From Calothrix sp. 336/3 (GTDB lineage Bacteria; Cyanobacteriota; Cyanobacteriia; Cyanobacteriales; Nostocaceae): DNA of 64,000 bases. Both the position numbers and the translations under genes were made by a program. The stretch covers positions 1,590,700 through 1,654,699 of the forward strand of contig NZ_CP011382.1 of the NCBI RefSeq assembly GCF_000734895.2. Direction: 5' to 3'. Numbering within the stretch: position 1 is the stretch's first letter; the number at the start of each line of letters is the position of its first letter. Shown piece by piece: positions 63,581-64,000 of this stretch. The notes under the pieces are model-generated. The model made no database searches and was not told the origin of the DNA. It saw only the letters and a list, made by a program, of their open reading frames with translations.

Positions 63581-64000
63581 ATGTCGTCTTCTATTATCAC
63601 TGTCGAAACTAAAGAAAATTCTTCGCAAAACTTAATTATTCAGCCAGCAAGCGGGGGAATCTCCTTGGGTGGTAGAATTCGGGTTCCAGGAGATAAATCT
63701 ATTTCTCATCGTGCCTTGATGTTAGGGGCGATCGCACAGGGAGAAACCCAGATTCAGGGTTTACTTCTAGGGGAAGATCCCCGCAGTACCGCCGCTTGTT
63801 TTCAAGCCATGGGGGCAGAGATTTCGCCCTTAAATAGCGAGTTAGTCACCGTCAAGGGTATCGGTTTAGGCAATCTCCAAGAACCGTTAGAGGTGTTAAA
63901 TGCGGGTAATTCTGGAACCACCCTGCGGTTAATGTTGGGACTTTTAGCATCCCACAGAGGTAAATTTTTTACCGTGACTGGGGATGATTCCCTGCGATCG
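63581..64000 (+). CDS. aroA: 3-phosphoshikimate 1-carboxyvinyltransferase (EPSP synthase), N-terminal part
   Basis: The gene begins at ATG 63581 and runs off the right edge, leaving 140 codons. [20 protein letters not shown] near 32-51 is the EPSP-synthase substrate-binding signature (Lys, Ser and Arg at its ends), and [20 protein letters not shown] near 107-126 is the second signature (N-A-G-T/S-x-x-R). It joins PEP to shikimate-3-phosphate in the aromatic amino acid pathway. The frame is well defined; the C-terminal two-thirds is outside the window. Confidence 0.93.
   Translation, partial: MSSSIITVETKENSSQNLIIQPASGGISLGGRIRVPGDKSISHRALMLGAIAQGETQIQGLLLGEDPRSTAACFQAMGAEISPLNSELVTVKGIGLGNLQEPLEVLNAGNSGTTLRLMLGLLASHRGKFFTVTGDDSLRS

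Overview
The window is chromosomal DNA of a filamentous, probably heterocyst-forming (Nostocales-type) cyanobacterium. The evidence is the photosynthesis genes (psbD for D2, petG, a cytochrome cM-like gene, a high-light-inducible protein gene), the many HIP1 octamers (GCGATCGC), heptanucleotide short tandem repeats of the kind known from heterocystous strains, and several small palindromic repeat and MITE-like families between genes. Gene order looks cyanobacterial throughout. No rRNA operon, CRISPR array or complete insertion sequence was seen. One tRNA (Asn, GTT) is present.

Layout. 1-1.5 kb: end of a polysaccharide-export locus (ABC-2 permease, WecB/TagA/CpsF glycosyltransferase). 2-13 kb: housekeeping and regulation (cytochrome cM-like, petG, rsmD, a sulfate-type ABC ATPase divergent from a Crp-family regulator, an SDR, an FHA-GAF-cyclase, an orphan CheA-like kinase, and the siroheme pair cobA/cbiX). 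13-19 kb: an accessory, conflict-like region with a small protein carrying a sequence tag shared with a nearby NB-ARC/TPR STAND protein, an aspartic-protease pair, a Uma2 nuclease, and a small GIY-YIG nuclease gene between palindromic repeats. 19-32 kb: dnaJ-like, an Rrf2 regulator with cysK, an SLH porin, a pterin dehydratase, stand-alone psbD followed by a probable small transcript, an ECF ATPase, tRNA-Asn, a class V aminotransferase, an aquaporin and an MFS carrier. 32-38 kb: an RHH-TOBE protein with a putative operator, a second Uma2, the ergothioneine genes egtC-egtB-egtD, and an antitoxin whose PIN toxin is cut off by a repeat element.

38-45 kb holds a 1356-residue NACHT-like/HEAT/caspase protein, divergent from a tandem family of three small secreted proteins with duplicated upstream regions and two residual gene tails. 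45-58 kb is an exopolysaccharide cluster: two GT4 and four GT2 glycosyltransferases, a Wzc-like tyrosine autokinase, a Wzy/O-antigen-ligase-like protein and a hexapeptide acyltransferase, interrupted by a DUF1778-GNAT toxin-antitoxin pair. 58-64 kb holds a Fur-family regulator, thyX, hli with an HLR1-like site, an SH3 protein, an L,D-transpeptidase-like lipoprotein, a thioredoxin-fold protein and the start of aroA.

The most unusual signal is that both large STAND-type genes (NB-ARC/TPR and NACHT/HEAT/caspase) carry, in frame inside their NTPase regions, copies of the same palindromic repeat that flanks the small GIY-YIG gene. The NB-ARC protein and a separate 140-residue protein 1.5 kb away also share a short motif (ENWxGINIKGG...NTF). 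Other points worth checking are a 23-codon ORF in a terminator-bounded transcript downstream of psbD, and the near-identical 126-bp TPR units. All functional calls were read from sequence motifs; no database search was run.
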